Source: Pseudofrankia saprophytica (GTDB taxonomy: Bacteria > Actinomycetota > Actinomycetes > Frankiales > Frankiaceae). From it: a stretch of 64,000 bases of DNA. The notes beneath the pieces were generated by a model. That model was not told where the DNA came from, did no database searches, and saw nothing but the letters and a program-made list of their open reading frames with translations. Made by a program: the position numbers and the translations under genes. Shown here piece after piece: positions 60,659-64,000 of this stretch. The stretch is taken from positions 5,453,217 through 5,517,216 of the forward strand of contig NZ_KI912266.1 of assembly GCF_000235425.2 (NCBI RefSeq), read 5' to 3'. Position 1 is the stretch's first letter; the number at the start of each line of letters is the position of its first letter.

Positions 60659-61840
60659 TCAGCCCGGCGCTCCCGTGGTCGCGTTTCCCGCCGTGTAGGA
60701 ATGAGCGCCGACGCCGGCGAGCGCGCCGCCCTGGACTATCAGGTACTCGTCGCGGATCGGCCGGTTCTCGAGCCAGCATTCGAGGATCTCGCGGGTGCCG
60801 GCGGCGTAGCGGGCCTGGGCGGACAGGGACGAGCCGGAGATGTGCGGTGTCATCCCGTGATGAGGCATCGTCCGCCACGGATGATCGGCGGCCGGCGGCT
60901 GGGGGAACCACACGTCGCCGGCGTAGCCCGCGAGTTGGCCGCTTTCCAGAGCCCGCACCACCGCGTCCCGGTCGCAGATCTTGGCACGGGCGGTGTTGAT
61001 CAGATAGGCGCCACGCTTCATCGTGGCGATGAGCGCGTCGTCGAACAGACCCTCCGTCTCCGGGTGCAGCGGCGCGTTGATGGTGACGACGTCGCAGACC
61101 GGCACCAGGTCCCGCGTGGTCGGATGGAAGGTGAGCCCGAGGTCCCGCTCGACGTCCGTCGGCAGCCGGTGCCGGTCGGTGTAGTGCAGCTTCACGCCGA
61201 AGGGCGCCAGCCGGCGCAGCACGCCCAGCCCGATCCGGCCGGCGGCGACCGTCCCGACAGCCATGCCCTCCAGGTCGTAGGAGCGTTCCACGCAGTCGGC
61301 GATGTTCCATCCGCCGGACCGCACCCACTGGTGGGACGGCAGGTAGTTCCGCACCAGCGAGAGAATCATCATCACCACGTGCTCGGCGACGCTGACGCTG
61401 TTGCAGTAGGTGACCTCGGCGACGGTGATTCCGTGCGCGATAGCCGCGTCCAGGTCCACGTGGTCGGAGCCGATCCCGGCGGTGATCGCGAGTTTCAGCT
61501 TCGGCGCCTTCGCGATCCGCTCGGCGGTCAGGTACGCCGGCCAGAAGGGCTGGGAAATCACGACATCGGTGTCAGGTAGCTCGCGGTCAAAGACGGACTC
61601 CGCGCCGTCCTTGTCCGAGGTGACGACCAGTGAATGCCCGCCGCTTTCCAGGAAGCCACGCAGGCCGAGCTCTCCCGACACACTTCCCAGCAGCGTCCCC
61701 GGGGTGAAGTCGACCGCCCGCGGCGTGGGTAGCCGCTGCCCGTCGGGATAGGCTTCGAGAACCGGAAGGTCCGGCCGGGCGTACAAGCTGGGATATCCAC
61801 CCACCGGATCGTCATAAAGAACGCAAAGAACCTTCACCAT
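60659..61840 (-). CDS. fdh: NAD-dependent formate dehydrogenase
   Basis: This enzyme oxidises formate to CO2 with NAD+. The 393-residue protein has VKVLCVLYDDPVGGYPSLYARPDLPVLEAYPDGQ at the start, TAGIGSDHVDLDAAI (catalytic loop), the NAD fold GMAVGTVAAGRIGLGVLRRLAPF, LINTARAKICDRDAVV, and MTPHISGSSLSAQARYAAGTREIL with the catalytic His. All match the metal-independent FDH of the D-2-hydroxyacid dehydrogenase superfamily. GAGGGGATGTC precedes ATG 61840. In a heterotroph it may detoxify formate from one-carbon metabolism or feed NADH. Confidence 0.95.
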   Translation of the reverse strand: MVKVLCVLYDDPVGGYPSLYARPDLPVLEAYPDGQRLPTPRAVDFTPGTLLGSVSGELGLRGFLESGGHSLVVTSDKDGAESVFDRELPDTDVVISQPFWPAYLTAERIAKAPKLKLAITAGIGSDHVDLDAAIAHGITVAEVTYCNSVSVAEHVVMMILSLVRNYLPSHQWVRSGGWNIADCVERSYDLEGMAVGTVAAGRIGLGVLRRLAPFGVKLHYTDRHRLPTDVERDLGLTFHPTTRDLVPVCDVVTINAPLHPETEGLFDDALIATMKRGAYLINTARAKICDRDAVVRALESGQLAGYAGDVWFPQPPAADHPWRTMPHHGMTPHISGSSLSAQARYAAGTREILECWLENRPIRDEYLIVQGGALAGVGAHSYTAGNATTGAPG

Positions 61841-62272
61841 GACATCCCCTCGCCTGGGCTCGCGGCAGGACGCCATCATCGGTTCCCCGCCACGGCACAG
61901 TCAAAGTGATGTCTTATATCGCGATGTAATTGACAGGCATCGCGCGGGAGGACGCTCAGCCGGTGGACGGGTGCTGAAGGCGCTTCCTGACCCGCACCAT
62001 CCCGTCGACGTCCGCCAGCGTCACCCCGGCGCCGACCACTCCCCACACGTCGACGGGACCCGCCGCCGGCGACGCCTCAGCCGGCTCAGCCGGCTCAGCG
62101 GGCTCAGCGCCGACGAAGGCCGGTGGGGCGGCGCCCGCGACGTCGCGCTCCGCGGTGCCCGGGTAGAGAGTGAACGTGTACTTTCCCCGTGGGAAGGTGG
62201 CCGGTGGAGTCCGTGCTCAGCGGGGAGGTCGGCTCCGGTCTACGGCGCGCGCACACGCGAGAGAGGTCGTGC
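61841..62272. other. 432-bp divergent region between fdh and SnoaL gene
   Basis: An AT-rich stretch near 61911-61932 with an ATCGCGAT palindrome (61918-61925) is the best promoter candidate. Four 9-bp repeats lie at 62076-62111. No gene, RNA or terminator is otherwise visible. Confidence 0.5.
62076..62111. repeat. Four 9-bp tandem repeats (CTCAGCCGG)
   Basis: Units begin at 62076, 62085, 62094 and 62103; the first two are identical and the others differ at one to three positions. Located in the fdh/SnoaL intergenic region. Confidence 0.6.
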
Positions 62273-62743
62273 ATGGACAGGATCGACCGGCTGGAGGCGA
62301 TCGAGGAGATCCGCAGCCTCAAGGCCCGCTACTTCCGTTACATGGACTCCAAGCTCTGGGACGAGCTGGCGTCAGTGTTCACGGAGGACATGAAGGTCAT
62401 CACCCCGCGCGGTGACGTGTGGATGGAAGGTGGCGCGAACTACGCCGCGAGCCTCCGATCCAGTCTCACGACCGCCGTGTCGTGCCACCAGGGTCTGACG
62501 GGAGAGATCGAGATCCTCGACGAGGGGCACGCCACCGGCATCTGGGCGATGCAGGACGTCATCGAGTGGGCAGACCGGCACCCACGCGAGGGCTGGAAAA
62601 GCATTCTGGGTCGCGGTCATTACCACGAGACGTACCGCAAGGAGGGGGGCAGCTGGCGGATCGCCACGCTGACCCTGACCCGGCTGCGGCTGGACATCGA
62701 GTGGCCGCGGGACACGACCGTTGGAGCGATCAGTGGGGCTTGA
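62273..62743 (+). CDS. SnoaL/NTF2-like protein
   Basis: This protein of 156 residues has the SnoaL-type cone fold: IEEIRSLKARYFRYMDSKLWDELASVFTEDMKV, HQGLTGEIEILDEGHATGIWAMQDVIEW, and RGHYHETYRKEGGSWRIATLTLTRLRLDI. The Tyr and His at the pocket entrance resemble SnoaL-4 dehydratase or isomerase-like members. GAGAGG lies 9 nt upstream of ATG 62273. It overlaps the following gene and is the first of an operon with a DUF7064/7065-like gene and a FAS1-like dehydratase. Confidence 0.85.
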   Translation: MDRIDRLEAIEEIRSLKARYFRYMDSKLWDELASVFTEDMKVITPRGDVWMEGGANYAASLRSSLTTAVSCHQGLTGEIEILDEGHATGIWAMQDVIEWADRHPREGWKSILGRGHYHETYRKEGGSWRIATLTLTRLRLDIEWPRDTTVGAISGA

Positions 62744-63668
62744 TGCCGGCGACGAGGTCTTCCATCACGGCGAGGACCCCTACTGGCGCGAAAGCGTCTG
62801 GTTCCATTTCTCGGTTCCGGCGCGGAACCTGATCGGGTTCGTCTACTTCTTCTACGATCCGCGCACCGGCGTCCCGGGCGGTGGCCCAGCGATCTGGGAT
62901 CCCAGCGGCGAGGAGACCTACGACTGCCTCTTCTACGACTGGCGCTGGCTGCAACCGACGGCCGAGCACCTCGACTTCGCCCATGTCGAACTGCCGAACA
63001 GCCTCCGCCACGAGGTCCTCGACCCGATGCGGCACTACCGGCTGTCGTACTCGAACCTCGGCCTCGAGCTCGACCTCGAGTGGACGGCGCTCATGGAACC
63101 ACACGAGATCCGCAACGATCCGATGTCGATCGTGAGCGGGGCCCGTCACTTCGACCAGCCAGGTCGGTGCACCGGCTCGTTGGTCCTGCACGGTGAGCGC
63201 ATCGCCGTCGACTCCTTCTCGCTGCGCGACCGGACCTGGGGGCCGCACCGTCCGGGCGCCACCCGCGCAGGCGACTACCTCTGGGCCATCGCGTCGCCCG
63301 ACTCGCACTGGCACGCGATCACCCTCGGCACCGACGAGCCCGGGGTCGAGACCGTCCGCAACGGCTACCTTTTCCGCGACGGAGTCCTGGGCGATCTCGT
63401 CAGCGGAAGCCGACGCGTGCTCGAACGACGGGGGGACGTACCGGCCCGGGTCGCGCTGGACGCCGTCGACGAACACGGACGCGAGCTGCGGGCGGTCGGG
63501 GAGATCCGGACGGCCCTGCGCTGGTTCGGCTGGCCGGGTCGACTCGCCTACTGGACCCTCACCGACTGGCAGTGGGACGGCCAACAGGGCTGGGGTGAGA
63601 ACCAGGAGTTCCACCCGCTCGCCCACGTCCGGGCGCTGCGAGCCGCGAGCAAGAAGGCACCAGCATGA
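62733..63668 (+). CDS. DUF7064/DUF7065-like (lipocalin-like) protein
   Basis: This 311-residue protein has ESVWFHFSVPARNLIGFVYFFYDPRTGV, MRHYRLSYSNLGLELDLEWTALMEPHEI, and RDRTWGPHRPGATRAGDYLWAIASPD, all beta-rich and characteristic of the DUF7064/7065 (tocopherol-cyclase-like) group. The RDRTWGP turn is the most conserved motif. The start is GTG 62733 with GGAG 9 nt upstream, overlapping the SnoaL stop. The gene at 50894-51928 is a more distant member. The operon context with dehydratase-type genes suggests a catabolic enzyme, but no reaction is known to me. Confidence 0.7.
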   Translation: MGLDAGDEVFHHGEDPYWRESVWFHFSVPARNLIGFVYFFYDPRTGVPGGGPAIWDPSGEETYDCLFYDWRWLQPTAEHLDFAHVELPNSLRHEVLDPMRHYRLSYSNLGLELDLEWTALMEPHEIRNDPMSIVSGARHFDQPGRCTGSLVLHGERIAVDSFSLRDRTWGPHRPGATRAGDYLWAIASPDSHWHAITLGTDEPGVETVRNGYLFRDGVLGDLVSGSRRVLERRGDVPARVALDAVDEHGRELRAVGEIRTALRWFGWPGRLAYWTLTDWQWDGQQGWGENQEFHPLAHVRALRAASKKAPA

Positions 63669-64000
63669 GGCACCCAACGCACCTCGAAGACATCGAACAC
63701 ATCGAAACGCTGGTCACGCCCGAACTCGAGGCCCAGCGTGGCGTATGGACCGACGAGCGGGTTTCATATCCGGTGTCGGCGTCCGACATCCGCAGGTGGG
63801 CCATCGCGGTGTACTGGGGCGAGACGCCGCCGCGAATCTACTGGGACGAGGAGTACGCCAAGTCGACCCGCTGGGGCGGGATCATCGCCCCAGACGACTT
63901 CAACCCCTTCGCCTGGGCCGTCCCGGTGAACGACCCGCGACCAGCGGGAGCCGTCCCGGACCGGCAGGCGAAGAAGGGCGAGAACATCCTCAACGGCGGT
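63665..64000 (+). CDS. FAS1-like (MaoC N-terminal type) dehydratase, partial
   Basis: The gene begins at ATG 63665, overlapping the previous stop (ATGA), and runs off the right end of the window after 112 codons. The visible part, ASDIRRWAIAVYWGETPPRIYWDEEYAKSTRWGGIIAPDDFNPFAW, is the typical N-terminal half of FAS1-like dehydratase domains. These pair with a MaoC-like half to hydrate 2-enoyl-CoA thioesters, for instance in steroid side-chain or fatty-acid breakdown. Third gene of the SnoaL - DUF7064/7065-like - dehydratase operon. Confidence 0.82.
   Translation, partial: MRHPTHLEDIEHIETLVTPELEAQRGVWTDERVSYPVSASDIRRWAIAVYWGETPPRIYWDEEYAKSTRWGGIIAPDDFNPFAWAVPVNDPRPAGAVPDRQAKKGENILNGG

Noticed and set aside
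1-64000. tRNA or rRNA genes
   Set aside because: No cloverleaf-type sequence with a CCA-proximal acceptor stem or GTTCRA T-loop was noticed; a covariance search was not possible.

Overview
The window is high-GC DNA (about 70% by eye) with dense genes, frequent GTG starts, ATGA stop/start overlaps and actinobacterial families throughout: PspC histidine kinase, XRE/MmyB-type regulators, WS/DGAT acyltransferase, sulfotransferases, DUF7064/7065-type proteins and many TetR/SDR/Baeyer-Villiger pairs. This suits a soil actinomycete with a large accessory metabolism. A Frankia-like member is my best guess, from gene families and style only. No rRNA, tRNA, CRISPR array or phage module was found.

Region 1 (1-4540): the end of a flavin-dependent monooxygenase, a GntR regulator and a flavin reductase, then prpD-prpB (2-methylcitrate dehydratase and 2-methylisocitrate lyase). 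Region 2 (4540-6740): a cobalamin-riboswitch-controlled unit on the minus strand, cbtB-cbtA-cbiZ, combining cobalt uptake and corrinoid salvage. Region 3 (6744-14730): an XRE/MmyB regulator divergent from a carboxymuconolactone-decarboxylase-like protein across a palindromic operator, an NCS2-type permease with a cysteine hydrolase, a sulfotransferase, a serine hydrolase and a HIT protein. Region 4 (14956-22740): an intact IS982-type element, an MFS/MerR divergent pair, a VOC protein, a secreted low-complexity protein, a PhoD phosphatase and a CobW-type GTPase. Region 5 (22755-31668): a PspC membrane protein divergent from a PspC histidine kinase/response regulator pair, a GlsB-like protein, a zinc metallopeptidase, and a lipase - glycosyltransferase - WS/DGAT acyltransferase run.

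Region 6 (31665-45811): prolyl oligopeptidase, SixA-like phosphatase, a TetR regulator with a perfect palindrome before two SDR genes, a decayed SMP-30/gluconolactonase pseudogene, a branched-chain-type ABC binding lipoprotein, an apparent ArsR/AHSA1 chimera next to a DHFR-like gene, a hydrolase, an NDH-2-like flavoprotein divergent from an XRE/MmyB regulator, and an aldo/keto reductase. Region 7 (45954-53606): an SDR, a Baeyer-Villiger monooxygenase of 4-hydroxyacetophenone-monooxygenase type overlapping a TetR gene, a second sulfotransferase followed by a DUF7064/7065-like protein, and an ABC-F ATPase. Region 8 (53808-64000): a DUF2207-like membrane protein, a DHA2 exporter/TetR pair with tandem dyads, a methyltransferase/TetR pair sharing a very strong palindrome, an M24 peptidase, NAD-dependent formate dehydrogenase, and a SnoaL - DUF7064/7065-like - FAS1-like dehydratase operon cut by the window end.

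Two themes run across the window. Divergent regulator/enzyme pairs usually have a readable inverted repeat between them. Many gene ends and leaders carry short perfect or near-perfect tandem repeats (9-17 bp units), some of which duplicate the stop codon of the gene before them.
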